DNA of 64,000 nucleotides from Cepaea nemoralis (Eukaryota; Mollusca; Gastropoda; Stylommatophora; Helicidae), in NCBI GenBank assembly GCA_014155875.1, contig JACEFZ010011076.1, positions 97,597 to 161,596 of the forward strand. Direction: 5' to 3'. Numbering within the stretch: position 1 is the stretch's first letter; each line of letters begins with the position of its first letter. Shown one piece after another: positions 1 through 10,019 of the stretch. The notes beneath the pieces are model-generated. The model worked only from the letters and a program-made list of their open reading frames with translations, made no database searches and was not told the origin of the DNA. The position numbers were made by a program, and so were the translations under genes.

Positions 1-8
1 ATCAATAC

Positions 9-1835
9 GTGGAGGAACTGAAAGAAAAACTCCACAAGGGATGGACTCTGGCAAATCAAAACTTGAAAAAGGCCAGGAAAAGACATGCGGCTTACTACAA
101 CCGTAGGTCTAAAGAAAGATCTCTAGAGGTAGGAGATAAAGTCTTGTTGTTACTCCCAACGGGAAACAACAAACTGGAGATAGGTTGGCAAGGACCATTT
201 CCCGTGGAAAGGGTAATATCCAGAACCAACTATCAAATCCGGATCCGGGGAAAGTCGAAGATTTTCCATATCAATCTCTTGCGGAAATACGAAGAGAGAC
301 CCGGAGACAAGGCAGCTCACCTCATGGCAATGGCTGTTGCAGTGGAGACAGAAGTGGGAACCAGCGAGGGCAGGGAATATCCCTTGGTACACCAGGAAAC
401 CTATAGGGATGTACAAGTGAACCCTGATCTGACCTCACAGGAGAGGGAAAAGATAACCCAGGTTCTCAAGTCTCATAAGGAGATACTGACTGATAAACCA
501 GGACGAACGAGGTTGGTGGAGTTTGAGATGACTTTGACCACACAGGAGCCGGTTCGTCAGAAGGTTTACCCAGTGCCATTCTCTAAAGAAAAGGCCCTGG
601 AGGAGGAAATAAAAAAACTGCTGGAGGATGACGTGATTGCACCATCCACATCCCCATACAATGCGGGGGTAGTTTTGTTACGCAAACCAAGTGGAGAACA
701 CAGGTTGTGTATAGATTACCGACTGCTGAACAGTCATACACAGTTTCAGGTGGAACCTTTGCCGAATCCAACTCAGTTATTCGCTAGGCTCCATAAGGCT
801 CGGTACTTTTCAAAGGTGGATCTGAGTCGGGGGTACTATCAGATACCAGTCAAACCGGAGATTCGACCACTGTTAGCTTTCAGTACACCCAGTGGACACT
901 ACGAATTCAAGGTCATGCCCTTTGGACTCAGCAATGCACCTAGTGTGTTTACACGCATGATGAGGACTTTACTAGATCCGTTACAGGATCCGTCCATCAT
1001 CTCATTCATGGATGATATTCTGATTTCCAGTGGCAGCTTGGATGACCACTTACAATCCTTGGAGAGAGTGTTTAATAGACTCAAGGAAGCAGGGCTTACT
1101 GCTCGTCCAACCAAGTGCATGATTGGTTACCAGACTCTGGAATTTCTAGGTCACACCATCACTCCAGGACACATTGTTCCAGAAGAGAAGAACATGGAGA
1201 AAATCAGAAATGCACCAAGGCCAAAAACGAAGAAGGATGTGCGATCTTTTCTCTCGATGTGTGGGTTCTACCACAAATTTATCCCACATTTCACTGAACT
1301 GGGAGCTCCGTTGACGGAAACCTTGAAAAAGGGATTACCGGATCAAATCATTTGGACACCAGAATGTGAGAATGCCTATAGTCAGTTAAAGGAGGCCTTG
1401 GTCAGCAAACCTGTATTACAGCTCCCTAACCTTTCCAAACCATTTGTGTTGAGAACGGATGCGAGTGCGATTGGAATTGGAGCCGCTTTGTTACAGGAAG
1501 GAAAAGACGATGCTTCGGTTTTGAAACCTGTGGCATACGCAAGTAAGAAACTTCTACAGGCGGAGAGGAATTATTCAACCGTCGAGAGAGAATGCTTGTC
1601 CCTCGTATGGGCAGTGCAAAAATTTCAGCCATATTTGAATGGAGTTAAGTTTCGGGTCCAGTCAGATCATCAGCCCCTGATGTTCCTGGCTACTTCTCAG
1701 AAGCTCAACGCACGTTTGATGCGGTGGTCGTTGTTACTTCAACCGTATAATTTCACAGTAGAGTACATTCCTGGGAAGGGAAATGTTGGAGCGGATTTCT
1801 TGTCAAGACACCCAGCTCCTGAAGAAGAAGAATGA
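9..1835 (+). CDS. pol: LTR retrotransposon pol, 3' part: integrase C-terminus, RT, RNase H (copy 1)
   Basis: This is an uninterrupted 608-codon frame, cut at its 5' side by the window edge; the ATG is an internal Met, not a true start. Residues about 1-95 are an integrase C-terminal region with a GPY/F-type module (GWQGPF at 59-64). Residues about 185-380 are a Ty3/gypsy-type reverse transcriptase with Asp271 in KVDLSRGYYQ and FMDD at 333-336. Residues about 475-600 are RNase H with Asp484 (RTDAS), Glu526 (TVERE), Asp553 (QSDHQP) and Asp596 (GADFLSRH), so all catalytic acids are present. The protein would copy the element RNA and degrade the template in cytoplasmic particles. The integrase end comes before RT, opposite to ordinary Ty3/gypsy and as in Gmr1-like elements. 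The stop is 65 bases before the 3' LTR. Confidence 0.95.
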   Translation: MEELKEKLHKGWTLANQNLKKARKRHAAYYNRRSKERSLEVGDKVLLLLPTGNNKLEIGWQGPFPVERVISRTNYQIRIRGKSKIFHINLLRKYEERPGDKAAHLMAMAVAVETEVGTSEGREYPLVHQETYRDVQVNPDLTSQEREKITQVLKSHKEILTDKPGRTRLVEFEMTLTTQEPVRQKVYPVPFSKEKALEEEIKKLLEDDVIAPSTSPYNAGVVLLRKPSGEHRLCIDYRLLNSHTQFQVEPLPNPTQLFARLHKARYFSKVDLSRGYYQIPVKPEIRPLLAFSTPSGHYEFKVMPFGLSNAPSVFTRMMRTLLDPLQDPSIISFMDDILISSGSLDDHLQSLERVFNRLKEAGLTARPTKCMIGYQTLEFLGHTITPGHIVPEEKNMEKIRNAPRPKTKKDVRSFLSMCGFYHKFIPHFTELGAPLTETLKKGLPDQIIWTPECENAYSQLKEALVSKPVLQLPNLSKPFVLRTDASAIGIGAALLQEGKDDASVLKPVAYASKKLLQAERNYSTVERECLSLVWAVQKFQPYLNGVKFRVQSDHQPLMFLATSQKLNARLMRWSLLLQPYNFTVEYIPGKGNVGADFLSRHPAPEEEE

Positions 1836-1888
1836 ATCATGTGGATTAAACTCACGGTGGAGAAGAGTGAGATGGACTACTCTCTTTG

Positions 1889-1899
1889 GAGGGGGCCTA
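1889..1899 (+). other. polypurine tract of copy 1
   Basis: The G-rich run GGAGGGGGCCTA lies directly before the LTR start TGTCAC. The same run precedes the 3' LTR of copy 2 at 22898-22909. It is the expected primer site for plus-strand DNA synthesis in an LTR retrotransposon. Confidence 0.7.
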
Positions 1900-4000
1900 T
1901 GTCACAAAATGAAACCGTGTGTTTATCCGGTTGATTATTACAGAGGATTTTCGGATTAAGCGGACGATCGACCAGCGACATCTATTTGTACTAACAGAGT
2001 AAACACAGCTGTACAGGTTACATCGTGTCAGCCCATATACACATTCGGTGGTGAGTGAGTAGGAATGGATACACAGAGTTGGCAGTTCATTAACAAGTAG
2101 AATCACATATATTGTCAGCTTCGGATATGGAATGGTTCCGTTTGTCATCTATACGGCCGGACATCAGACGAAAATGGCTGCTGGGATTGTCACCACGGAA
2201 CAGAAGAGTGACAAGTTTGTCAACATTTGAATGCAGATGGAAGCCGTGAGATCACAGGGGCAGATGTAAAACGGAAGTACCTAGTACGGAAAACAGTGCA
2301 TCTGTCAATTCTTGGTTTCCGGAACATCAAGATGATTGGCAGCTTGGTATCGAAACTCTTTGTTGGGAGTTTACAGAAACTAGCTGGCTTGTTTTGAGAA
2401 TCTAGGCAATTACTGACAACTTTGACAGGATTTAAGCCAGGAAAATAGTTCTTGACAGGGGATGATTTGCCACTGTGCCACCTGTGTGGGGGAGTAAAGG
2501 ATAACGTCACGTGGACAACTTTGGTAGTTTGCCATATAAACTCGAGTTGAGATCAACTAGGGTGGACTTGAATAATGCTCTAGACAGAGTGCAGGGCACT
2601 GCAGTGCCAGTGGAAATAATATCTACCGTGTGTTAATTAGTGACTTAATTTTACACGTGCCTATATGGCAGATGTAGATATGATTTATAGGACTGCAGTA
2701 GTGCCATTTAAGGTATAACTTATTATAATATATTCGTTATAATTACTATAGACTGTGGCCTTGTTAAACTATAGTGTGATGATTAGCACTGTTAGTGGAA
2801 ACTAGCTAGAGTAGTGAAGTGATACTTGGCTCTGTTAGCTAGAATAGATTAGTGAAGTGTTGATAAGCTTTACTAGTTGAGTAATGAGGGGTAATTGGGA
2901 TCTTCCCGTAGGTGTCCCTGGTGGGCGGGGTTCCGCATTCTGTTTGGTGATTGTTTCTTTGTCATAGCCTGATTCGACTCTAGGTGGGTAGCTAATCTGC
3001 TCTGTGACTAAGTCTAGTTAGCTAAAGATCATTAAGCAAGGTGATAGGCTTACACTCAGCCAAAAGGATCAGTGACTAGTACTATCACCAGATGTGTTGT
3101 TTCTATCCTAGGTTCCCTACCAGATCCAAGGAAACTCTACAAGTTTTGGGAAAGAATTAAAAAACCCTTTCTGAAGAACACCAGTTCAAGAGTCAATAAA
3201 GTTGCATACAGAAACGTAACTTACGCTAGAAGGAAATTGATTCATCAAAGAGAATGATGCATACTGATGCACCACACAGCATCAGACAGTAGTAACGAAC
3301 CGAGAACCGGCTAAGAGTACCTAGTGTTAGTACAGTAACAATTAACATTAGTAATTAGCACTTATGGACTGAGTGGTTCGATGTGCAACGAGGATGATCT
3401 GTCGACTAACTAACTAACTAACTAACTGCGTACACACTGCAAAAGACTTGTGCAGTTTGTTTAGGAACATTAGGAACGGACATTGTGTAGAGTGCAACCG
3501 GTCCATGATTAACTGTTAATACCACCGGTGTCTATTTCGGATGTTCATGAAATTGGATTACCAGAGGTCTACAGAGGCAAAGCAGTATCCGGCAAGATGG
3601 TTCCGGCAACGGGTGAGACGTACTTGTTCTGACGTAACGTGCTGTGGTCTATCTTTGCTGTGATCAGCTGACTGAGTTGATGTCTGAGAGACAGAGTCTA
3701 CACACTTTATAGAACACGTCACACATTTTCTTCGCATACACGTCTCATACACGTTACACTTTTATTTTAATAAATTAATCTTTATTAATGTCTAGAAGCA
3801 AGAGTTGTTGAGTATGTGGCGTTGGGGAAGTATGAGAAGGGGGCATAGTACGACAGTGTGAGAGTGATAGGAAAAGGTGTCCATAGGCTGATGGAGTGTG
3901 TTGGACGGAAGCTGGTGGATTCTCCAGAATATTGAGGGGAAAAAAAATAATATTATAATGTGGGTGTCGAATCTCCTCACTCCAGGGACGACACTTTAAA
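1900..4000 (+). repeat. 3' LTR of copy 1 (diverged, right end uncertain)
   Basis: It begins TGTCAC right after the polypurine tract and contains no coding frame. It is clearly related to the copy 2 LTRs only in blocks, best in its last 350 bases: the AATAAA region, the GTTGGGGAAG segment, and CTCACTCCAGGGACGACACT near 3979-3998. Similarity stops just after that, so the terminal bases found in copy 2 are missing or replaced. A TATAAA at 2535-2540 lies downstream of CGTCACGTGG (2505-2514) and may be the promoter. A LINE tail is inserted at 3356-3427. Low similarity to copy 2 means the two copies belong to different subfamilies. Confidence 0.75.
3356..3427 (+). mobile_element. extremely short LINE 3'-end insertion inside the LTR
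   Basis: About 70 bases starting AGCACTTATGGACTGAGTGG and ending in four to five CTAA units match the reverse complement of 39042-39100, the 3' end of an RNase H-LINE copy. The corresponding part of the copy 2 LTR lacks this stretch. It reads as a severely 5'-truncated retrotransposition product with its tetranucleotide tail. Confidence 0.7.
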
Positions 4001-4024
4001 GGAGGACACGACAGACCCACAGGA

Positions 4025-4100
4025 GTCTCCGAAACATTTAACTCGTAAACCGAAGGGTGCGGCCCGAAATCGAACCCACAACCTTCGCCACAGAGACTCC
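4025..4100 (-). repeat. possible tRNA-derived SINE scrap
   Basis: On the minus strand this stretch contains GGGTTCGATTTCG (4064-4076), close to the Pol III B-box consensus, between short inverted arms (GGAGTCTC near 4022 and GAGACTCC near 4096). I do not see a clean A box or a cloverleaf. It sits exactly between the end of LTR similarity and the start of LINE similarity. Confidence 0.25.
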
Positions 4101-6044
4101 ATTGAAAACCTTGACTGGAGAAATCATCACTGATAAGAAACAGCAGATGGACAGATGGGTAGAGCACTATTTGGAGCTTTACTCAAGTGAGACCAAACTA
4201 GCGGATGATGCCCTCAAAGCCATAGAGGCCCTGCCAACTCTTGACCACTTGGACACACTTCCCACCATAACAGAAGTTAAGTGTGCTATAAATGAACTTG
4301 CATCTGGCAAGGCTCCAGGTAAGGATGGGATTCCAATAGAGGTTATCAGGAGTGGGCAAGACACACTCACTCTACAGATCCACCAGCTAATATAGCTATG
4401 CTGGCGAGAAGGACAAGTCCCACAGGATTTCAAAGATTCAAGCATCATAACACTGTACAAGAACAAGGGCGATCGGAGCGACTGCAACAACTATAGGGGT
4501 ATCTGTATATTGTTGGAAAAGTATTTGCCAGAATTGTTCTGCGCAGACTTCAAAGTCTAGGAGATCAAGTCTACCTCGAATCACAGTGTGGCTTTCGACA
4601 GAACCGATCTACCATTGATATGATATTCTCATTGCGACAAATGCAAGAAAAATGCCGTGAACAGAATCAACCACTGTTTATTGCCTTCATCGACCTCACA
4701 AAGGCATTTGATTTGGTCAGTCGTGAGGGTCTGTTCAAGGCACTAAAGAAGATTGGCTGCCCACCAACTCTTCTGTCCATTGTGGAATCGTTCCACACAG
4801 GCATGAAGGGTATAATCAAGTTTGATGGTGCAACTTCTGAAGAGTTTGAAATCAAGAGTGGAGTTAAGCAAGGTTGTGTACTAGCTCCCACCCTCTTTGG
4901 AATATACTTTTCACTTCTACTGAAATATGCCTTTCGTGATCAGGATGGTGGTATATACATTCACTCACGCTCAGATGGCGGCATCTACAATGCTCAGAGA
5001 TTGAAGGCCAAGACCAAAATTAGGAGGGTACTGATCAGAGAGTTGCTTTTTGCAGATGATGCTGCAGTTACGACCCACTCTGAGGAAGAATTGCAATGTC
5101 TACTATCTGCATTCTCCAATGCTTGTTCTGAATTTGGTTTAACAATTAGCAAAAAGAAGACACAGATTATGTCACAAGGTGCACATGGGGTACCATCAAT
5201 CTTTATTGACGACGCCGAACTAGAGATGGTAGACCATTTTACATATCTAGGATCAGTGGTAAATAGCAAATTATCCCTAGATCAGGAAATCAACATCCGG
5301 ATTGGTAAGGCAGCAACAACAATGAACAGGTTAAGAAAAAGAGTCTGGGAGAACAGGAAGCTTACTGCCAAAACAAAAGTCCTTGTCTATCAAGCCTGTG
5401 TCCTTAGTACTCTTCTTTATGGCAGTGAAACCTGGACAACTTACTCACACCAAGAGAAACGTTTAAACAGCTTTCATATGCGGTGTCTGCGAAGAATTCT
5501 TGGTATTAAGTGGCAAGACAAAATCACAAATACTGAAGTATTGGAAAGATCAGTTTGTGTGGCGGTTTATTCCATGCTCAGTCTTCGTAGACTTAGATGG
5601 ATAGGACATCTTAGGAGGATGGATGATGGTAGAATACCAAAGGACATCTCTTTTGGTGAATTACAGATGGGTAAGAGATCTCAGGGTCGGCCTCTACTAC
5701 GATACAAAGATGTGTGTAAGCGGGACATGATTGATACAGGCATTGATAATGCACAGTGGGAGCAAGTCGCCGCTGAACGTGTTGCATGGAGGGCAAAGAT
5801 CAGAAATGGAATAAAGACAAAGGAGAAAATTATTGCAGATAAGTCACACACCGAGCGTGTGAGACGTAAGATGGTGCATGATGGTGGAAATGACCACGTG
5901 TTCACATGCACCCACTGTGAACGAACATTTACAGCGCGAATTGGCCTTATCAGTCACATTCGCTACCGCCATAGGTAAAAGTTATTATGCCTTTTTAAAG
6001 CACAAACTATCGTCTGTCAAGACGGCAAGGTGCCAAAGATGATG
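4096..6044 (+). mobile_element. 5'-truncated non-LTR retrotransposon, family A (copy A)
   Basis: Similarity to copy B (28.9-32.4 kb) starts abruptly at about 4096, inside the region before RT, so the endonuclease and 5' end are missing. The first 520 bases have a TAG (4393) and frame changes; from 4620 the frame is open. The 3' end carries a small hairpin (CGTCT 6011-6015, AGACG 6020-6024), then GGTGCCAA and a short GATGATGATG tail. Copy B ends with the same signature, which fixes the 3' terminus of the family. Clade is uncertain: there is no RNase H and there is a C-terminal zinc finger. Confidence 0.85.
4620..5978 (+). CDS. LINE reverse transcriptase with C-terminal C2H2 finger (partial ORF2)
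   Basis: This 452-codon open frame covers the RT core: FIDLTKAFD with Asp25, SGVKQGCVLAPTLFGIY at 80-96, and the catalytic FADD at 144-147. It also has the thumb and connection, then the RWIGHLRRMDDGRIPK segment and a terminal zinc finger (CTHC...HIRYRH, residues about 430-451). ORF2 proteins of this kind nick target DNA and copy their own RNA onto it in the nucleus; the endonuclease half is absent here. The real ORF extends upstream into 4096-4619, which is frame-broken. The catalytic motif is intact, so the RT itself decayed little. Confidence 0.9.
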   Translation: MIFSLRQMQEKCREQNQPLFIAFIDLTKAFDLVSREGLFKALKKIGCPPTLLSIVESFHTGMKGIIKFDGATSEEFEIKSGVKQGCVLAPTLFGIYFSLLLKYAFRDQDGGIYIHSRSDGGIYNAQRLKAKTKIRRVLIRELLFADDAAVTTHSEEELQCLLSAFSNACSEFGLTISKKKTQIMSQGAHGVPSIFIDDAELEMVDHFTYLGSVVNSKLSLDQEINIRIGKAATTMNRLRKRVWENRKLTAKTKVLVYQACVLSTLLYGSETWTTYSHQEKRLNSFHMRCLRRILGIKWQDKITNTEVLERSVCVAVYSMLSLRRLRWIGHLRRMDDGRIPKDISFGELQMGKRSQGRPLLRYKDVCKRDMIDTGIDNAQWEQVAAERVAWRAKIRNGIKTKEKIIADKSHTERVRRKMVHDGGNDHVFTCTHCERTFTARIGLISHIRYRHR

Positions 6045-6268
6045 ATGGAATCCACATCGATGTCCAGGATGAAAGAGTTGGGAGTAAGAATTGGCACGGC
6101 CAGACAGGAGAGGTACATCGGGAAAACGAGGTGCCTCGTCAACCAACACAGAACTAGCACTATTAACCACCGAACGCTGATGCATATGCTGGGGTGGGGG
6201 GGGGGGGATCTGAGCACCTATGGACCTGTCCTGAGTGCAATGAAGATACCCCAACTGATAACTGATAC
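6045..6268 (+). pseudogene. 3' end of an RNase H-LINE
   Basis: The sequence encodes the post-RNase H tail (SRMKELGVRIGTARQERY, then HRTSTINHRTLMHML). Past a G13 run it gives, in another frame, SEHLWTCPEC, followed by TGA/TAA and repeats of ACTGATA. The same tail occurs on the minus strand at 36406-36690. The element is truncated on its 5' side by the tail of LINE copy A and on its 3' side it joins RTE sequence. Confidence 0.75.
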
Positions 6269-6973
6269 TTAACTGATAACGGCAACTGACCTACAACATT
6301 TGTTGGGCATTGTAGTAACAATGGTGACATTACAGAAAATGGGAACACCAAAATGTGACATAGAAATAGAAGGTGAAATTCTTGACCAAGTGGATAATTT
6401 TAAATACCTAGGGTCACTTATAACATCAGATGCAAGTTGTACAACAGAGAATATAGCAAGCTAAAGCAGCATTTCATAAAATGAATGCTATCTTATGCAT
6501 TAAGTCACTATCAATGAATGTAAGAAAGAGAGTGTTAAAATGCTATATCCAGTTTTGCTGTATGGCAGCGGATCTTTGAATATAAATGAACAAATTAGGA
6601 AGAACTTAGAAGCAAGAAAGATGTGGTGTTTGAGACGAATGTTGCGAATTCCTTGGACTGCTAGAGTAACTAACAACGATTGCCTGAAGGAGGCTAATGA
6701 AACTAGAACACTATATACAACAATAAGAAAGCTTTCTTTGGTCATGTTATGAGAAGAGATTTCTTTGGTCCTGTATTGAGAAGTGAGGATTGGAGAACAT
6801 CGTGACAACTGTAAAGATCGAGGGGAAGAGAGGCAGAGGCAGACCAAGAGAAATGATGTTGGACGGATTGAGACGATGGCATGGAGAAATATTATCAGCA
6901 GAGTTGATCCAGAAAACCAAAGACCGAGATCTGTGGAAAGCCATGAACGCCTACACCAGCTTGGCAGGGCACT
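6269..6973 (+). pseudogene. RTE-like reverse transcriptase, C-terminal fragment
   Basis: Broken frames give the region after the RT active site: ATDLQHLL, FKYLGSLITSDASC (6397 on), VLLYGSGSLNIN (6550 on), WCLRRMLRIPWTARVTNNDC (6622 on), then the C-terminal IEGKRGRGRPREMMLDGLRRW. This matches the BovB/RTE arrangement. At least four frameshifts or stops are present. It begins right after the RT catalytic box, which is missing, and ends at a trinucleotide tail. Confidence 0.8.
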
Positions 6974-6975
6974 TT

Positions 6976-7067
<92 letters not shown>

Positions 7068-7071
7068 ATTT
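6974..7071 (+). repeat. (ATG/GAT)n microsatellite, LINE tail
   Basis: About 32 trinucleotide units follow directly after the RTE C-terminus. RTE elements end in short repeats instead of poly(A), so this is probably an expanded 3' tail. Confidence 0.95.
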
Positions 7072-7079
7072 CATAGTTA

Positions 7080-7397
7080 GTTTAATTTGAAGGCAGCAAC
7101 TAGTTGGAGAAAATAAAGCGGAGGAGAAGAGGTAGGGGAGAGGGGGATGGACAAGGAAGAAGAGGGCTGTAGACGGCTTCTCCGGAGATATTGCTGAATA
7201 CAGTTGTTGTTCATTGGCCGCCCCGCCCCCTCCCCTCGCATGCTGATGTTGTAGGTGGTAATTTTATCTAATCGTCGGCGTATGTGGCTTGGGAGAAGTG
7301 AGCGCAGTCTCACAACCCCGAAATAGCGGGTTCGAAGTCAGCCGCAGGTGATTAGGAGCAGATCTCTTTGTGTTGATTTTCACAATGGTAGAGCGGT
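7080..7397. other. non-coding; possible tRNA-like B box
   Basis: No supported gene. GGGTTCGAAGTC at 7328-7339 resembles a Pol III B box, with an A-box-like TGGCTTGGGAG about 45 bases upstream (near 7282). A degenerate tRNA-derived SINE is possible; I see no full cloverleaf. Confidence 0.25.
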
Positions 7398-7632
7398 CTA
7401 TTGTATACAACAATAAGAAGGAGGCAAACAGATGTTTTGGGGTCATTTAATGAGAAGAGAAACATTGGGAAACATCGTAATGATAGGAAAGATCAAGGAG
7501 AAGAGAGGCAGAGGCAGATTATTAATGGACAAAGAAAAGATAATTGAAAGTGGACAGAATATATACAAGAAATATGGCAGCCTGACATGCCTCCACATGA
7601 GAATAAAACAGCCGTTTCTTGAATGGGAGTAA
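7398..7632 (+). pseudogene. second RTE-like C-terminal fragment
   Basis: The frame at 7432-7632 reads FWGHLMRRETLGN and then IKEKRGRGR, the same segment as in the 6.3-7.0 kb fragment (KIEGKRGRGRP). The shared sequence starts at about 7398 (TACAACAATAAGAA). It diverges after about 7560 and has no repeat tail, so it is a shorter, older piece. Confidence 0.65.
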
Positions 7633-9005
7633 CTTAAGAGATCGCCACGCCACAGTGTGATGATTCTGATCTGATGTAACCTCCAGAACTTGTTGTTTCG
7701 GGGAACGCTGGGTAATTTCCACGGCCAAACTTGGAGCATTATTTTCTGGGCCTGTCAGTTCTGTAACAGCCGCCGATAAGGGTGGGAGGATGATCTCAAG
7801 AGGAGAAGGCCCGAATTAATCTCCTCAGCTCATCCTCACCCACGGAGAGGCCTAAATGTCTCAGGCGTGACCTGGATGGGTCGCTGTATTCATGGCAGCA
7901 GATGTACAGATATGGGAAGAATTAAAACCAGGTAGGCTGAACTAACAAAGCCTGACCTGCAATAACATATGTGCACGAATTTTGAGGTATTTGCAGAAAG
8001 AGATTTGTTTGCCTAGGTTTAGTATTTGAGATTTGGGTTATAACTAGTCATATATTTAATAATTGCCTAGATTATGTAATAATTAGCTAGAGTAGTTGCA
8101 GAAATTAAGGGATAAATATTGTAATATTGTTAGAGCTCTGTAGAGGACAGAATACCAGAAAGCTTTTCGGAAAAGTGCAAGCCGGATGATGACCTCACCA
8201 GATGCGCACGCAGAGCTAATACCCACAATGGCCGCTGCATAAATTAAGTAGACAATGGAAAGGATATAAACAAGGCTTAGATTAGTGTTTTGAGCTGCAC
8301 CAAAAGATAATAGGGTGTTTAAGTAACATCTAGATGTATTGAAAGATGTGGTGATGTAGTGTAGTGATTGATGGCCAGCTGGGTTCACTTAAAGTAAGGT
8401 AAACCAGGTGTTTATGCCGTCAAGAATTGCAGTATTGTTCTGGATACATAGATAATTAATGGATTGTTGATGTGATTGCATTTCAAATGCCATTTGTTAT
8501 CCACATCATAAATGTTGCATGAGCACCATAAGATTATAGCGACATAAGTGCCAAGTAGATTGCACATTATGAGTGTGTGGAAGGGCTGTTTATGTATTAT
8601 GTGTGCAGGTTTCAATAATGTTGTTCTGTTGAGGCAGTGTATACAGTATGTGACTGACTGTGTTATGTGTTGGCTTATGGCTGTTGTTTCCTGTCAGTCC
8701 TGGCTGTCACATATATTATGCTGTTTATGTTTCGTGGGAGACATGTTCCACTGTTATCGGCCCATGATGGTTGAAATTGATTGTTTGTGCTGATGTCAAC
8801 TTTAACACTGGTACTGTGTTGGGTGATTAACCATCTTGTGACGGAAGATCACTGGTACGATGTTGTGATAGGGGTGATGATGAATGTGATACCACCGGAG
8901 TACAGATTGCCAATGTGATTATATCTATCTTTGGCATTTATGCGACATGGGTATCACACGATGAAAGTAACAATGTAAAGATCAAAGATCATGATAATGC
9001 CCACA

Positions 9006-9006
<1 letters not shown>
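7633..9006. other. unassigned non-coding stretch
   Basis: AT-rich sequence with no motif I recognise and no frame longer than about 100 codons with family resemblance. It could be an old LTR or untranslated retroelement DNA, but I cannot show that. Confidence 0.5.

Positions 9007-9077
<71 letters not shown>
9007..9077 (+). repeat. (GAT)n microsatellite
   Basis: About 23 perfect GAT units. No LINE C-terminus is recognisable immediately upstream, unlike the array at 6974. Confidence 0.95.
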
Positions 9078-9078
<1 letters not shown>

Positions 9079-9756
9079 GCCAAGTAGTAGCACAGAGCAC
9101 ATGGCGCAAAAGAAAGAGGGAGCAAAACTCCCGAACCAAAACATACATAAAATTAGGCGCTCGACGTAGAACGGAGATCACATCAGAATTTGTGTCAATA
9201 ACAACAGACATTCAGATCACAGAGCTCCAACAGAGAAGCAGCGCGTTGAAGTTGTCTGGAATTTAGACACATATTGATTGGCAGGACAACCGTACTCATG
9301 GCCAACCTTTAGTAGCAAAGAGAACCAGAATAAGATGGCATCTTACAGATCAGGATGATTATTTTGGACAGATGCAGAATATAAGAACGAGACTTAGAAT
9401 CTCACAGCAGAAGGACACTTTGGCGACCTTATGGAGGACAGAAGGACGGCGATACGATTTTGATAGTTGTCAGTGACTAGCATAGTCATCAGTTGATTAT
9501 TGGTATTTAATATTATCATGACCGGCCCGTCTGGAAATCACAGACACGGTCTAAATCTGCTCTGAATTTTGAATCATATGTTTGATGCATGCAGCACGAC
9601 AATGTGGGCAAATAAACTTGACCTCATCAAATAGTTTACCAACCTTCGACTCTGTTATTGCTGTTCCGTTCATGCTTCATTGCTGGATTGTTTCTCCAAC
9701 CCTGGATTTATATTAATTGAGCCTATTTGTTATATTTATGCAAGTTACATCGCAGC
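9078..9756. other. unassigned non-coding stretch
   Basis: A 90-codon frame crosses the GAT array into 9266 but shows no recognisable domain. The rest is unique-looking sequence without a supported gene. Confidence 0.45.
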
Positions 9757-9757
9757 A

Positions 9758-9801
<44 letters not shown>
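9757..9801 (+). repeat. (ATG)n microsatellite
   Basis: About 15 ATG units, ending next to the ATCAA-repeat tail of a minus-strand LINE. Confidence 0.95.
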
Positions 9802-9802
<1 letters not shown>

Positions 9803-9815
9803 GCGCCTATCCTAC

Positions 9816-9965
9816 CCATCAAATCAAATCAAATCAAATCAACTTTATTAGGGTCACAAATTGGGCGCGCAGGCCCGTCTTACATTCGGCCCTTCCAATC
9901 ACTCGGCTTTTGTTCATCAAGAGCATTATACATTTACATAGGAAGAAAAATAAACATTGTGAAAT
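9816..9965 (-). mobile_element. 3' end of a minus-strand LINE
   Basis: Read on the minus strand it ends with AATAAAGTTGATTTGATTTG: a polyadenylation-like signal followed by about four TTTGA units. The preceding bases (GGGTCACAAATTGGGCGCGC on plus) are non-coding 3' UTR. No ORF2 is seen upstream, so it is a short truncated copy. Confidence 0.55.
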
Positions 9966-10019
9966 GAATGTTGTAAACATAAACAAGGCTAATTACCATG
10001 TTATGAAGCCCATCTCGCA

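Noticed and set aside
6783..7080. Poly-Asp and poly-Met tailed frames
   Set aside because: They are an RTE C-terminus read into its microsatellite tail; only the RTE part is real.
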